Assembly: GCF_001679785.1 (NCBI RefSeq)
Contig: NZ_CP016289.1
Span: 124,001 to 188,000, forward strand
Length of the DNA stretch: 64,000 bases
Direction: 5' to 3'
From: Rhizobium leguminosarum
GTDB lineage: Bacteria; Pseudomonadota; Alphaproteobacteria; Rhizobiales; Rhizobiaceae
Shown here: one piece after another, positions 44,071-53,666 of the stretch
Layout: every line of letters starts with the position of its first letter
How positions within the stretch are numbered: the first letter of the stretch is position 1
Made by a program: the position numbers and the translations under genes
The notes under the pieces: generated by a model
The model's database searches: none
The model's input: the letters and a program-made list of their open reading frames with translations, nothing else
Told to the model about the DNA's origin: nothing

Positions 44071-44843
44071 TGACCGCTTCCGAAATGGCCGATGAACTGG
44101 CGGAAAGCGGGTGTCGCGCCGCCGGTGAACATCTCGTCCGGCTTGCCGCTGCTTTCGATCAAGCCTTCGCGCATGAAGACGACGCGGTTCGAGACGTTGC
44201 GGGCAAAGCTCATCTCATGGGTGACGACGAGCATGGTCATGCCTTCCTCGGCAAGCGCGCGCATGACGCGCAGCACCTCGCCGACAAGCTCCGGATCGAG
44301 CGCCGAAGTCGGCTCGTCGAACAGCATGACCTTCGGTTTCATCGCCAGCGCCCGGGCGATCGCCGCGCGCTGCTGCTGGCCGCCGGAAAGATGGGCCGGA
44401 TAGGCATGACGTTTATCTGATATGCCGACCTTTTCGAGCAGCGCTTCGGCCTCGGCGATGCAGTCGGCGCGCGGCCGCTTCAGCACATGGATCGGACCCT
44501 CGATGACGTTCTGCAGGATCGTCATGTGGGACCAGAGATTGAAGGACTGGAACACCATGCCGAGCTCGGAGCGGATATGGTCCACCTGCTTCTGGCTGGC
44601 CGGCTTGCTTCGCCCGCCCTTGTGCACCATGCGGACCTCCTCGCCGTCGACCCAGATCTCGCCGTCACTGGCGGTTTCGAGCATATTGATGCAGCGCAGA
44701 AAGGTCGACTTGCCGGAGCCGGAGGCGCCGAGCAGCGAGATCACATCGCCGTCTTCCGCATCGAGGGAAATGCCGCGCAAGACCTCGTGCGTACCAAAGC
44801 TCTTGCGGATATTGCGGACCGATAGTCGGGTTACGCCTGGCAT
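44067..44843 (-). CDS. Amino-acid ABC transporter ATPase (HisP/GlnQ type)
   Basis: A 258-residue ATPase. Walker [10 protein letters not shown], the signature [15 protein letters not shown] and Walker [16 protein letters not shown] are complete, with the H-loop THE following. Positions after Walker A (FLRCINMLE) are typical of polar amino-acid transporters. It energises the two permeases encoded upstream and is coupled by ATGA to the lyase paralogue. Given the divergent hutC and the downstream hut genes, the likely cargo is histidine or a related imidazole, but this is not proved. Confidence 0.83.
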   Translation of the reverse strand: MPGVTRLSVRNIRKSFGTHEVLRGISLDAEDGDVISLLGASGSGKSTFLRCINMLETASDGEIWVDGEEVRMVHKGGRSKPASQKQVDHIRSELGMVFQSFNLWSHMTILQNVIEGPIHVLKRPRADCIAEAEALLEKVGISDKRHAYPAHLSGGQQQRAAIARALAMKPKVMLFDEPTSALDPELVGEVLRVMRALAEEGMTMLVVTHEMSFARNVSNRVVFMREGLIESSGKPDEMFTGGATPAFRQFIGHFGSGQ

Positions 44844-44862
44844 GGGTGCTCCAATCGGGTCA

Positions 44863-44977
44863 CGAGCATGATGCCGAAAAGTGTGAGCGGTTTTCGGACA
44901 ACATCATGCTCTAACTATTTAGTTTAGAACAGGATTCAGATTTTAGGCCGACCCGGCCTAAAATCATCCTGTTCTAG
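44863..44977. repeat. Complete RIME-like mosaic element
   Basis: Two palindromes side by side: GAGCATGATG...CATCATGCTC with AAAACCGCTC inside, then GAACAGGAT...ATCCTGTTC around TTTAGGCCGACCCGGCCTAAA. An inverted near-identical copy is at 59551-59668. Here it lies between ATPase and permease genes of one transporter operon. Confidence 0.8.
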
Positions 44978-44982
44978 ATCGT

Positions 44983-45687
44983 CTACGCCTTCAGCGCCTG
45001 CGGGGCCGCGCGGCGGTGTCGGGACAGCGAATATTCGAGCAAGGCCATGCCCTGCAGGATGATGAAGTTGAGGACGAGATAGATAATCGCCGCGCAGAGA
45101 AAGACTTCCATCGTGCGGTAGGTCTGCGAGATCAGCCGCTGGGCGACGCCGGTCACTTCCCAGACGGTGACGAGGCTTGCGAGCGCCGTCGACTTCATCA
45201 TCAGCACGATCTCGGTGGAATAGGCCGGCAGCGCGTGGCGGAAGGCGATCGGCGCTAGGATACGGCGGACCAGCAGGAAGCCGGACATACCAATCGAGCG
45301 CGCCGCTTCGATCTCCTTCGGCGAGACGGCGCGAATGCCGCCACGGAAGATCTCCGCCGTATAGCCGGCGGTGCAGAGCGCCAGCGACAGCACGGCGCAG
45401 ACCATAGGCTCGCGCAGGAACGGCCAGAGGAAGGAATAGCGGATGAAGCCGAACTGGCCGAGGCCGTAGAACACCAGGAACATCTGGATCAGCAGCGGCG
45501 AGCCGCGGAAGATGAAGATGTAACCCTTGGCGAAGCTAGAAAGCACCGGGTTGCCGCTGGTCCGCATCCAGACGATGACGAGCGCCAGCAGGCCACCTGT
45601 GATGATCGACAGCGAAAACAGGATGAGCGTCGTCGGTACGGCCTTGAGCAGGGTGACCAGGGTCGAGGCGATGAAGGTGAAATCCAT
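44983..45687 (-). CDS. Amino-acid ABC transporter permease
   Basis: A 234-residue polar-amino-acid permease of the HisM/GlnP type with about five transmembrane helices and the family EAA loop (KEIEAARSIGMSGFLLVRRI). Near the N-terminus it shows FIASTLVTLLKAVPTTLILF, typical of the HisMQ first helix. ATG 45687 follows AAGGAGG; the longer frame to 45756 overlaps the other permease gene. With the adjacent permease it forms a heterodimeric channel. Confidence 0.83.
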   Translation of the reverse strand: MDFTFIASTLVTLLKAVPTTLILFSLSIITGGLLALVIVWMRTSGNPVLSSFAKGYIFIFRGSPLLIQMFLVFYGLGQFGFIRYSFLWPFLREPMVCAVLSLALCTAGYTAEIFRGGIRAVSPKEIEAARSIGMSGFLLVRRILAPIAFRHALPAYSTEIVLMMKSTALASLVTVWEVTGVAQRLISQTYRTMEVFLCAAIIYLVLNFIILQGMALLEYSLSRHRRAAPQALKA

Positions 45688-45697
45688 TGTCGCCTCC

Positions 45698-46423
45698 TTA
45701 CGCTTGGCCCATGGCGGATGCCGGCATACTGCGGTTGGCGCGGCGTTCGGCCCCATTGAAGATGCTGTCCGAAAGGCTTGTCAGGAGCAGATAGAGGCAG
45801 CCGCCGGCGATGAAGAACAGGAAATATTGCCGGGTCGAGCCTGCCGCCACCTGGCTGGTGCGCATCAGCTCGGCAAGGCCGGTGACGGAGATCAGCGCCG
45901 AATCCTTGAGACTGAGCTGCCACACGTTGCCGAGGCCGGGAATGGCGAGGCGAAACACCTGCGGCATGATGATGCGGCGAAGGCGCATGCCGCGATGCAT
46001 GCCGATCGCCGAGGCGGCTTCGAGCTCGCCCTTGGAGATGGCAAGGAAGGCGCCGCGGAACACCTCCGCCTGGTAGGCGCCGGAGATGATGCCGACGGCA
46101 AGCGCGCCTGCGATAAAGGAGGGCAAGCCGAGGAAACCCTCGTAACCCATTGCCTGGCCGATCGCGGTGACGGCCGAGGAGCCGCCGAAATAGATGAGAT
46201 AGATGATCAGCAGTTCGGGCACGCCGCGAAACACGGTCGTATAGACGTTGCCGAGCGTGACGAGGAAAAGATTGCCGGAGAGTTTTGCCGCCGCGACGAT
46301 CGCGCCGAGCACCGCGCCGATCGCCAGCGCCGTAGCCGTGACGGCCAGCGTCATCAAGGCGGCGGCAATGAGCAGCGCGCCCCATCCGGTCGAGCCGAAG
46401 CCGAGCAGTTCCAAGCTTGCCAT
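45698..46423 (-). CDS. Amino-acid ABC transporter permease
   Basis: A 241-residue permease of the HisQ type. The EAA loop reads GELEAASAIGMHRGMRLRRI and is followed by PQVFRLAIPGLGNVWQLSLKDS, a family hallmark. ATG 46423 is at the start of MASLELLGFG; the 138-base longer frame runs into the binding-protein gap. It is 10 bp upstream of the second permease gene, which indicates co-translation. Confidence 0.82.
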   Translation of the reverse strand: MASLELLGFGSTGWGALLIAAALMTLAVTATALAIGAVLGAIVAAAKLSGNLFLVTLGNVYTTVFRGVPELLIIYLIYFGGSSAVTAIGQAMGYEGFLGLPSFIAGALAVGIISGAYQAEVFRGAFLAISKGELEAASAIGMHRGMRLRRIIMPQVFRLAIPGLGNVWQLSLKDSALISVTGLAELMRTSQVAAGSTRQYFLFFIAGGCLYLLLTSLSDSIFNGAERRANRSMPASAMGQA

Positions 46424-46527
46424 AGCGTCCGTTCCCCGTCCGTGGCAGTGTTTTGCGGATTGACAATAACACGCAGTCCCCGGCGATAAAGCCGGAGACC
46501 CGTGTCTGCGGCCGAAAGGCCGAACGT

Positions 46528-47370
46528 TTACTGCTGCGGGCTGACGTCCATCTTGAACCACTTCATCGACAGGGTCTTAACCGTGCCGTCGGCGAGTGCG
46601 GACTTGATCGCTACATTAAACTTGTCGCGCAGGTCCGTATCGGCCTTGCGCAGGCCGAGACCTTCACCCTCGCCCCAGATCGAGCCGGCGATCTCTGGGC
46701 CGGTGAAGGCGAGCGTGTCGTTGGCGGCCTTAAACGCGTTGGCGAAATAGACGGCGTCATCGAAGCCGAGATCGATACGGCCGTTCTGCAGGTCGAGGTC
46801 GCGATCGGCGCCGGTCTTGTATTCGCGGATCTCGGCAATGTCGCCGAAATTGTCATAGACGAACTTGGCGTAGACGGTCGCCGCCTGGATGCCGATCGTC
46901 TTGCCCTTGAAGACTTCCTTCAGCGCGTCGATCTCCTTCACGCCGGTCTGGCCGAGCGTCATCTTGATCGTGGCGCCGGTGCCGGCGGCGTTCGCCAGCG
47001 GGCTGTCCTTGGCGGCGGCGAAGGCGGCGGGCGTGGCGGCATAGGGAATGGTGAAGTCGATGATCTTCTTGCGCTCTTCGGTAATCGATAGGGCATCCAT
47101 GATAACGTCGAACTTGCCGGCGTTGAGCGCCGGGATCATGCCGTCCCAGTCGGAGGCAACCAGCGTGCATTCGATCTTGGCGCGTTCGCAGAGCACCTTG
47201 GCAAGTTCCGGCTCGAAGCCGCCGAGCGTGCCGTCGGCATTGGTGAGGTTCCAGGGCGCATAGGCACCTTCGAGAGTGATAGTCGCCTTCGTCCAGTCCT
47301 TGGAAAAGGCAGGCGCGGCAAAGGCGGAAAAAGCCGCCACACCGCAAAACAGGATTGCGCTGAATTTCAT
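46528..47370 (-). CDS. Periplasmic amino-acid-binding protein (HisJ/ArgT type)
   Basis: A 280-residue family 3 solute-binding protein. The signal peptide is MKFSAILFCGVAAFSAFAAPAFS. The family motif is EGAYAPWNLTNADGTLGGFE, followed by IPALNAGKFDVIMDALSITEER, which lies in the ligand cleft. The protein captures the amino acid for the permease pair. It is the first gene of the transporter operon, divergent from hutC across a 197-bp gap with a palindromic site. Histidine or urocanate are likely ligands from the context. Confidence 0.84.
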   Translation of the reverse strand: MKFSAILFCGVAAFSAFAAPAFSKDWTKATITLEGAYAPWNLTNADGTLGGFEPELAKVLCERAKIECTLVASDWDGMIPALNAGKFDVIMDALSITEERKKIIDFTIPYAATPAAFAAAKDSPLANAAGTGATIKMTLGQTGVKEIDALKEVFKGKTIGIQAATVYAKFVYDNFGDIAEIREYKTGADRDLDLQNGRIDLGFDDAVYFANAFKAANDTLAFTGPEIAGSIWGEGEGLGLRKADTDLRDKFNVAIKSALADGTVKTLSMKWFKMDVSPQQ

Positions 47371-47477
47371 TTGTGAATTCTCCTCTGGAGTTGAAACAGA
47401 CCTTGCGGCACCACGGCCGATCTTCGCCGGCTTGCCCTTTCCTGTCCTATTTCTGTTTCAAGGACCGACTGGGAGGT

Positions 47478-47497
47478 TGTATATGGTACCATATGAG
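47478..47497. promoter_or_regulatory. Palindromic HutC-type operator candidate
   Basis: The gap between the transporter operon and hutC contains TGTATATGGTACCATATGAG. Its core ATATGGTACCATAT is a perfect 14-bp palindrome, and the TGTA-N-ATA type half-site resembles GntR/HutC operators. The site would let HutC repress both divergent units. Confidence 0.5.
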
Positions 47498-47567
47498 ATA
47501 TTTTGTGATATGCAAGTGGGAATGTCGATTTATGTGGCGAATTCCATTGATGCAAAAGGAATAGGCA

Positions 47568-48323
47568 ATGAAGCGTTCCGGCGAGATGAAGCGCGAACTG
47601 GCGGAAAATGACAGCACGCCGCTTTATGCCGGCGTCAAGCAAGTGATCCTCGACCGCATTCACAGCGGCGAGTGGCCGCCGAAATACCGCGTGCCCTCGG
47701 AAAACGAGTTGGTCGTCGAACTTGGCGTCAGCAAGATGACTGCCAACCGGGCGCTGCGCGAACTTGCCAACGAGGGCGAACTCATCCGCATCCAGGGCGT
47801 CGGCTCCTTCGTCGCCGAGCGCAAGGGCTATTCGGCGCTGTTCGAGGTCCGCAACATCGCCGAGGAAATCGCCGAACGCGGCCATGTCCACGAGGCCTCC
47901 GTCATCGTCCTCGCCCAGGAAACCGCCTCTCCCGAGATTGCCGACGCGCTGGAACTGCCGATTGGTGCCGCGGTTTTCCACTCGCTGATCGTCCACAGCG
48001 AAAATGGCGTTCCGGTGCAGATCGAGGATCGTTTCGTCCATCCGGAGGCCGCTCCCGAATATCTCGCCCAGGATTTCACCACGCTGACGCCGAACGCCTA
48101 TCTGACCGCTGCGGCCCCGCTCAGCGGCTCCGAGCACGTCGTCGAGGCGGCGATGCCGCAGGCCTGGGAATGCAAGCTCTTGACCATCATGAAGACCGAA
48201 CCCTGCCTGACGATCCGCCGGCGCACTTGGTCTGCAAAGCAGGTGGTCTCGACCGCCCGCCTCGTCTATCCCGGCCATCGCTACCGGCTCGAAGCCCGCA
48301 GCGGCAAGATGTTCGAGGAGTGA
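47568..48323 (+). CDS. hutC: GntR/HutC-family repressor of histidine utilisation
   Basis: A 251-residue repressor with an N-terminal winged helix (GVKQVILDRIHSGEWPPKYRVPSE, then LVVELGVSKMTANRALREL) and a C-terminal UTRA ligand-binding domain (EEIAERGHVHEASVIVL). Family members bind urocanate as inducer and repress hut genes. ATG 47568 follows AAGGAATA. It is divergent from the amino-acid transporter operon. A second HutC-type gene lies just downstream in the opposite orientation, so the two may respond to different compounds or share targets. Confidence 0.87.
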   Translation: MKRSGEMKRELAENDSTPLYAGVKQVILDRIHSGEWPPKYRVPSENELVVELGVSKMTANRALRELANEGELIRIQGVGSFVAERKGYSALFEVRNIAEEIAERGHVHEASVIVLAQETASPEIADALELPIGAAVFHSLIVHSENGVPVQIEDRFVHPEAAPEYLAQDFTTLTPNAYLTAAAPLSGSEHVVEAAMPQAWECKLLTIMKTEPCLTIRRRTWSAKQVVSTARLVYPGHRYRLEARSGKMFEE

Positions 48324-48328
48324 AAACA

Positions 48329-48356
48329 TGCCCATGTTGTATATGGAACATGGGCA
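48329..48356. terminator. Hairpin between convergent hutC-type genes
   Basis: A 10-bp stem TGCCCATGTT/AACATGGGCA with an eight-base loop (GTATATGG) separates the two convergent repressor genes. It could end transcription from either side. The loop again carries a TGTATATGG-like sequence. Confidence 0.55.
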
Positions 48357-48357
48357 G

Positions 48358-49080
48358 TTATTGGGATGCCGGCGTGAAACGCGCCACCAGCGCGTGACGA
48401 TCACCGGGATAGGTGAAGCGCACATGCGTCACTGGGCCGGCATTGCTCCAGGTGCGGCGTTCGACGACGAGGCAGGCGGTATGGCGTGGTATATCGAGAG
48501 CCGCGGCCAGCTCGGCACCAGCTGAGACGGCATGGATCCGGTGTTCGGCCGTGCTCCACGGCACCTGGTTGAGCAGCCACGGCCCCGGTGCCATCGTCAG
48601 GAAGTCGGCATCGGCGGCTTCAGGAACCGTCGCAAGACTGATCAGCCGCTCCTCCAGACAGAAGGGGCGCATGCCGGCATTGTGGATACAGACCACCTCG
48701 ACGACCGAGGACGCCACAGGCAGCTCCAGCCGGCGGCTGTCATCCGCCTTGGCCTTGCGGCTCGCCTTCTTCGAAACCGCATAGGAATAGGGCAGGTTCA
48801 GCGACTGCACCTCGGCCTTGATGTCGTGGATTTCGAGAATGGCCGATTGCGCCTGCGGCTGGGTGACGAAGCTGCCGGATTTCTTGCGGCGCTCGATGAG
48901 GCCAGCCTTGGCAAGCTGGGTCAGCACCTTGTTCACGGTCATGCGCGAGCAGTCATACTGCGTGGCGAGATCGACCTCGAAGGGAATGCGGTGCCCCGGC
49001 GGCCAATCGCCCGAGACGATACGGCCCTCGATGTCGCTCAGGATACGCTGATGCAAGGTGGGATCCCTGCTTTGGTTCAT
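48358..49080 (-). CDS. Second GntR/HutC-type regulator
   Basis: A 240-residue HutC-like protein: winged helix (LHQRILSDIEGRIVSGDWPP; LATQYDCSRMTVNKVLTQL) plus a UTRA domain. ATG 49080 is chosen over GTG 49086. It lies 121 bp downstream of hutF on the same strand, with a palindromic repeat between them, so it may be co-transcribed with hutF. It differs clearly from the first regulator and is probably a paralogue with its own ligand or operator. Confidence 0.8.
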   Translation of the reverse strand: MNQSRDPTLHQRILSDIEGRIVSGDWPPGHRIPFEVDLATQYDCSRMTVNKVLTQLAKAGLIERRKKSGSFVTQPQAQSAILEIHDIKAEVQSLNLPYSYAVSKKASRKAKADDSRRLELPVASSVVEVVCIHNAGMRPFCLEERLISLATVPEAADADFLTMAPGPWLLNQVPWSTAEHRIHAVSAGAELAAALDIPRHTACLVVERRTWSNAGPVTHVRFTYPGDRHALVARFTPASQ

Positions 49081-49104
49081 CGCCACGTTCCGATTGGTCT
49101 CCCG

Positions 49105-49170
49105 CTATCTCTTTGTTTTTACGCAATCCCGGACGCAAAACCGCTACACACTTTTGCTGGAATTGCTCTA
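49105..49170. repeat. Rhizobial palindromic repeat (half element)
   Basis: CTATCTCTTTGTTTTTACGC followed by GCAATCCC and GGAATTGCTC forms the same half-palindrome as at 4320-4387, with an inner CGCAAAACCGCTACACAC segment. It lies between hutF and the second repressor gene. Confidence 0.65.
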
Positions 49171-49201
49171 ATTCGAATGCCTGGACAGGAAAAGCTCTTT
49201 T

Positions 49202-50548
49202 TCAGGCGGCCAGCAACTCGCCCATCGCCGCGAGGAAACGCCGGTCGATGGCGTCGCGCCTGAGATGGCGTCCGCCCTCCACCTGCTTGCGGCCGCGCGC
49301 CCAGGCACAATCGACGGAAACGCCGCCTGCAAACAGCCAGTGATCGAGGATCTGGTCACCCGTGAGATAAGGAACGGCCGTCGTATCGAGCGAAACGATA
49401 TCGGCATGATGCCCCTCAGCGAGACCTGTTGGTGCTTTCAGTGCGGCACCGCCGCCGGCAAGCGCTTGGCTGAATAGCGAAAGCGCCGTCGAACCGCCGG
49501 GTGCTGCGACGACGTTGCGGGCGCGAAGCGCCAGGCGCTGCGAATATTCGAGCTGACGCAGTTCCTCCGGCACGGAGATCAGCACGTTGGAATCCGAACC
49601 GATGCCATAACGCCCGCCCTCTTCGAGGAAAAGCGGCGCGGCAAAGGCGCCGTCGCCGAGATTGGCTTCGGTGATCGGGCAGAGGCCGGCCACCGCGCCG
49701 CTTTTCGCCATCCGCCGCGTTTCGTCCTCGGTCATGTGCGTCGCATGGATCAGGCACCAGCGCTCATCCACAGGCGCGTGATCGAGCAGCCATTGCACAG
49801 GCCGCGCCCCGGACCAGGCGATGCAGTCCTCGACCTCCTTCACCTGCTCGGCGACATGGATATGGATGGGACCGTCGCCCGCCATCGACACGAGCCTTGT
49901 GAGCTCGTCCGGTGTCGCGGCCCGCAGACTGTGCGGCGCCAGCCCGAGCTCGGCGCCATCGAGCCGGCCGGTCACCGCCCGACATCCCTCCATCAGCCTT
50001 TCGAAGCTTTCGAGCGAATTGATGAAGCGCCGCTGGCCGTCGATGGGCGCGCCACCGCCGAAGCCGGAATGAGCGTAGAAGACCGGCAGCAGCGTCAGGC
50101 CGATGCCGGTCTCTTCGCTTGCCGCGCCGATGCGTTCGGCAAGCTCGGCGATATTGGCGTAAGCGCTGCCATCCCTGTCGTGGTGGAGATAGTGAAACTC
50201 GCCGACGCGGGAAAAACCGGCCTCCAGCATCTCCGTATAAAGCTTGGCGGCGACCGCTTCGACGTGATCCGGCGTCATCGCCAGGGCAAACTTGTACATG
50301 ACAGTGCGCCAGCTCCAGAAGCTGTCATTTGCCGGGCCGCGTACTTCGGCAAGGCCGGCCATCGCCCGCTGGAAGGCATGGCTGTGCACGTTCGCCATGG
50401 CGGGAACGAGGAGAGCGTGGCGTTCGTCGCCGGGCTCGGGAGCAGCGCCGATGTCGATCCGCGCAATACGTCCGGCCTCAAGTGTCAGCCGCACATCTTT
50501 CTGCCAGCCCTGCGGCGTCAGCGCCGTGCCTGCATGAAGTGTGGTCAT
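49202..50548 (-). CDS. hutF: Formimidoylglutamate deiminase
   Basis: A 448-residue amidohydrolase-superfamily enzyme that turns N-formimidoyl-L-glutamate into N-formyl-L-glutamate and ammonia, the step used in the five-step histidine route. The metal-binding HxH in [13 protein letters not shown], a central HIHVAEQ and later GSDSNV are visible. ATG 50548 follows GAGGAGAGGAAGG. Divergent from hutI; the two share an operator palindrome. The presence of both hutF and hutG shows this pathway, not the direct formiminoglutamase route, is used. Confidence 0.88.
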   Translation of the reverse strand: MTTLHAGTALTPQGWQKDVRLTLEAGRIARIDIGAAPEPGDERHALLVPAMANVHSHAFQRAMAGLAEVRGPANDSFWSWRTVMYKFALAMTPDHVEAVAAKLYTEMLEAGFSRVGEFHYLHHDRDGSAYANIAELAERIGAASEETGIGLTLLPVFYAHSGFGGGAPIDGQRRFINSLESFERLMEGCRAVTGRLDGAELGLAPHSLRAATPDELTRLVSMAGDGPIHIHVAEQVKEVEDCIAWSGARPVQWLLDHAPVDERWCLIHATHMTEDETRRMAKSGAVAGLCPITEANLGDGAFAAPLFLEEGGRYGIGSDSNVLISVPEELRQLEYSQRLALRARNVVAAPGGSTALSLFSQALAGGGAALKAPTGLAEGHHADIVSLDTTAVPYLTGDQILDHWLFAGGVSVDCAWARGRKQVEGGRHLRRDAIDRRFLAAMGELLAA

Positions 50549-50628
50549 GGCCTTCCTCTCCTCTTGCCGTGCCGCCGATCTTTCTTTTCCAGAAAAGCGC
50601 ACAAAATTTCTCTTGTCACCTGTCGATT

Positions 50629-50640
50629 ATGTATATACAT
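50629..50640. promoter_or_regulatory. HutC operator palindrome between hutF and hutI
   Basis: ATGTATATACAT is a perfect 12-bp palindrome in the 121-bp gap between the divergent hutF and hutI genes. It fits the TGTA-N2-TACA form reported for HutC-type repressors, so one site could control both units. Confidence 0.65.
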
Positions 50641-50669
50641 GTTTTAGCATAAGGAAAGGCGCAAAGCTG

Positions 50670-51932
50670 ATGACCGGGAACATTTTCTCAGAGGAAGTCT
50701 CGTCCGCAGAAGCCCGTCCAGTGCTTTGGCGCAATGCGCGGCTGGCCACGCTGGCGCCTGGTAAAGAAGGGCTCGGCATCGTCGAAAAGGGCGCCGTGCT
50801 CACCGAAAACGGCCGCATCGCCTTTGCCGGTGCCGAAAGCGACCTGCCGGCATCGGCCATCGAACATTCCGACATCGTCGATCTCGAAAGCCGGTGGGTA
50901 ACGCCCGGTCTCGTCGATTGCCACACCCATATCGTTCACGGCGGCAACCGCGCCCGCGAGTTCGAAATGCGCCTGGCAGGCGCGACTTATGAGGAGGTCG
51001 CCCGCGCCGGCGGCGGCATCGTTTCCTCGGTGAAGGCGACCAATGCGCTGTCGGTCGAGGAGCTTGTCGCCCAGGCTCTGCCGCGGCTCGACACGCTGCT
51101 TGCCGAAGGTGTCACGACGATCGAGGTCAAGTCCGGTTACGGGCTGAACCGGACCGGCGAAGTGAAGATGCTGCAGAGCGCCCGCCTGCTCGGCCATATC
51201 CGTCCGGTCCGCGTCGCCACCAGCTATCTCGGCGCCCATGCGACGCCCGTGGAATATAAGGGTCGCAACGGCGACTATCTCGATAATGTCGTGCTGCCCG
51301 GTCTCGACGACATGCATGGCCTCGGTCTTGCCGATGCCGTCGACGGTTTCTGCGAGGGCATCGCTTTTTCGACCACCGAGATCGCCCGCGTTTTCGACAA
51401 GGCCAAAGCGCTCGGCCTGCCAGTCAAGCTGCATGCCGAGCAGCTCTCCAATCTTGGCGGCGCCAGGCTCGCCGCATCCTATGGCGCACTGTCGGCTGAT
51501 CACCTCGAATATCTCGACGAAGATGGCGTTGCGGCGATGGCCGCAGCCGGCACCGTCGCCGTGCTGCTGCCCGGCGCCTTCTACGCCATCCATGAGAAGC
51601 AGAAGCCGCCGGTGGAGGCGTTGCGGCGGGCAGGCGTGCCGATCGCGATCGCCACCGATTGCAATCCCGGTACCTCGCCGCTCACCTCGATGTTGCTCAC
51701 CATGAACATGTCGGCCACACTTTTTGGCCTCACCGTCGAGGAATGCATCGCCGGCGCCACCCGCGAAGGCGCCCGCGCGCTCGGCCTGCTCGACAAGACG
51801 GGAACGCTCGAACCTGGCAAATCTGCGGATCTCGCTATCTGGAATATCGAAAGCCTTGCCGAGCTCGTCTACCGCATCGGCTTCAATCCGCTTCACGCGC
51901 GCGTCTTCAAAGGCGAAAGGAACGGCCGATGA
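50670..51932 (+). CDS. hutI: Imidazolonepropionase
   Basis: A 420-residue amidohydrolase that hydrolyses 4-imidazolone-5-propionate to formimidoylglutamate. The metal/active-site segment [20 protein letters not shown] and the later [10 protein letters not shown] and [10 protein letters not shown] are clear HutI features. ATG 50670 is used; the longer frame starting at 50541 runs through the operator. Its stop overlaps the hutH start (ATGA). It is the first gene of the rightward hut operon. Confidence 0.9.
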   Translation: MTGNIFSEEVSSAEARPVLWRNARLATLAPGKEGLGIVEKGAVLTENGRIAFAGAESDLPASAIEHSDIVDLESRWVTPGLVDCHTHIVHGGNRAREFEMRLAGATYEEVARAGGGIVSSVKATNALSVEELVAQALPRLDTLLAEGVTTIEVKSGYGLNRTGEVKMLQSARLLGHIRPVRVATSYLGAHATPVEYKGRNGDYLDNVVLPGLDDMHGLGLADAVDGFCEGIAFSTTEIARVFDKAKALGLPVKLHAEQLSNLGGARLAASYGALSADHLEYLDEDGVAAMAAAGTVAVLLPGAFYAIHEKQKPPVEALRRAGVPIAIATDCNPGTSPLTSMLLTMNMSATLFGLTVEECIAGATREGARALGLLDKTGTLEPGKSADLAIWNIESLAELVYRIGFNPLHARVFKGERNGR

Positions 51933-53464
51933 CTATCACGCTCCACCCGGGCTCCGTCTCGCTCAAGGATCTCGAAACCATCTACTGGACCGGCGTGCCG
52001 GCAAGGCTCGATCCCGCCTTCGATGCCGGGATCGCCAAGGCCGCTGCCCGCATCGCCGAGATCGCCGCCGGCAATGCGCCGGTCTACGGCATCAATACCG
52101 GCTTCGGCAAACTCGCCTCGATCAAGATCGACAGCGCCGATGTGACCACCTTGCAGCGCAATCTTATCCTGTCGCATTGCTGCGGCGTCGGCGCGCCACT
52201 GCCCGACAACATCGTGCGGCTGATCATGGCGCTGAAGCTGGTCTCGCTCGGGCGCGGCGCCTCCGGCGTGCGGCTGGAGCTGGTGCGGCTGATCGAAGGC
52301 ATGCTGGAAAAGGGCGTCATTCCGCTGATCCCGGAAAAGGGCTCGGTCGGCGCCTCCGGCGATCTGGCGCCGCTTGCCCATATGGCGGCGGTAATGATGG
52401 GCGAGGCAGAAGCCTTCTTCGCCGGCGAACGCCTCCCGGGCGCGCAAGCCCTCGAAAGGGCCGGCCTCAAACCAGTGGTGCTCGCCGCCAAGGAGGGCCT
52501 GGCGCTGATCAACGGCACCCAGACCTCGACGGCGCTGGCGCTTGCCGGCCTCTTTCGCGCCCATCGTGCCGCACAAGCGGCGCTGATCACCGGCGCCATG
52601 TCCACCGATGCCGCCATGGGGTCTTCGGCGCCCTTTCATCCGGATATTCACACATTGCGTGGCCATAAGGGCCAGATCGACACGGCAGCCGCGCTTCGCG
52701 CCCTGCTTGAAAACTCCATCATTCGCCAGAGCCACATCGAGGGGGACGAGCGTGTGCAGGATCCCTATTGCATTCGCTGCCAGCCGCAGGTCGACGGCGC
52801 CTGCCTCGATCTGCTGCGCTCGGTCGCCCGCACGCTTGAGATCGAAGCCAACGCGGTCACCGACAATCCGCTGGTGCTCTCGGACAATTCCGTCGTTTCC
52901 GGCGGCAATTTCCACGCCGAACCCGTCGCCTTCGCCGCCGACCAGATCGCGCTCGCCGTCTGCGAGATCGGCGCGATTTCGCAGCGCCGCATCGCGCTGT
53001 TGGTCGATCCGACCCTCTCTTACGGCCTGCCGGCCTTCCTCGCCAAGAAGCCGGGCCTGAACTCCGGCCTGATGATCGCCGAGGTCACTTCGGCGGCGCT
53101 GATGTCGGAGAACAAGCAGATGTCGCACCCCGCCTCGGTCGATTCGACGCCGACATCGGCCAACCAGGAAGACCATGTCTCCATGGCCTGCCACGGCGCC
53201 CGTCGCCTGCTCGGCATGACCGAAAACCTGTTCGGCATCATCGGCATCGAGGCGCTGACCGCCGCCCAAGGCGTCGAACTGCGCGCGCCGCTATCGACGA
53301 GCCCGGAACTCGCCAAGGCGATCGCCACGATCCGCACCAAAGTGCCGAGCCTCGACGTCGACCGCTATATGGCAAACGACCTCACCGCCGCCGCCGAACT
53401 GGTGGCGACCGGCACGCTGAACGCCTCGGTTTCGAATGGCATTCTGCCGATTTTGGAGGGTTGA
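51929..53464 (+). CDS. hutH: Histidine ammonia-lyase
   Basis: A 511-residue enzyme that deaminates histidine to urocanate. The MIO-forming tripeptide is intact: Ala142-Ser143-Gly144 in [16 protein letters not shown]. The catalytic Tyr loop [11 protein letters not shown] and NGTQTS are also present. ATG 51929 overlaps hutI. This contrasts with the ABC-linked paralogue at 42583, which lacks the tripeptide. Confidence 0.93.
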   Translation: MTITLHPGSVSLKDLETIYWTGVPARLDPAFDAGIAKAAARIAEIAAGNAPVYGINTGFGKLASIKIDSADVTTLQRNLILSHCCGVGAPLPDNIVRLIMALKLVSLGRGASGVRLELVRLIEGMLEKGVIPLIPEKGSVGASGDLAPLAHMAAVMMGEAEAFFAGERLPGAQALERAGLKPVVLAAKEGLALINGTQTSTALALAGLFRAHRAAQAALITGAMSTDAAMGSSAPFHPDIHTLRGHKGQIDTAAALRALLENSIIRQSHIEGDERVQDPYCIRCQPQVDGACLDLLRSVARTLEIEANAVTDNPLVLSDNSVVSGGNFHAEPVAFAADQIALAVCEIGAISQRRIALLVDPTLSYGLPAFLAKKPGLNSGLMIAEVTSAALMSENKQMSHPASVDSTPTSANQEDHVSMACHGARRLLGMTENLFGIIGIEALTAAQGVELRAPLSTSPELAKAIATIRTKVPSLDVDRYMANDLTAAAELVATGTLNASVSNGILPILEG

Positions 53465-53485
53465 TTGTGATGGTTCTGCACGTGG

Positions 53486-53639
53486 TACCCCCCTCTGCCC
53501 TGCCGGGCATCTCCCCCACAGGTGGGGAGATCGACTCGCAGATGGAATCTCCCCAAACAATTGATGTTGGAACGAGTGGGTCCGCCCAGCTGATCTCCCC
53601 CCTTGTGGGGGAGATGTCCGGCAGGACAGAGGGGGGTAA
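53486..53639. repeat. Long inverted repeat between hutH and hutG
   Basis: Near-complementary arms: TACCCCCCTCTGCCCTGCCG...CTCCCCACC-type sequence on the left, and GGGGGAGATGTCCGGCAGGA...GGGGGGTAA on the right, each with its own smaller hairpin. About 150 bp in all. It is a rhizobial intergenic mosaic-type element inside the hut operon and could reduce read-through into hutG. Confidence 0.75.
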
Positions 53640-53666
53640 CCCCCGCAACGCCGGAGTATTCTGCCA

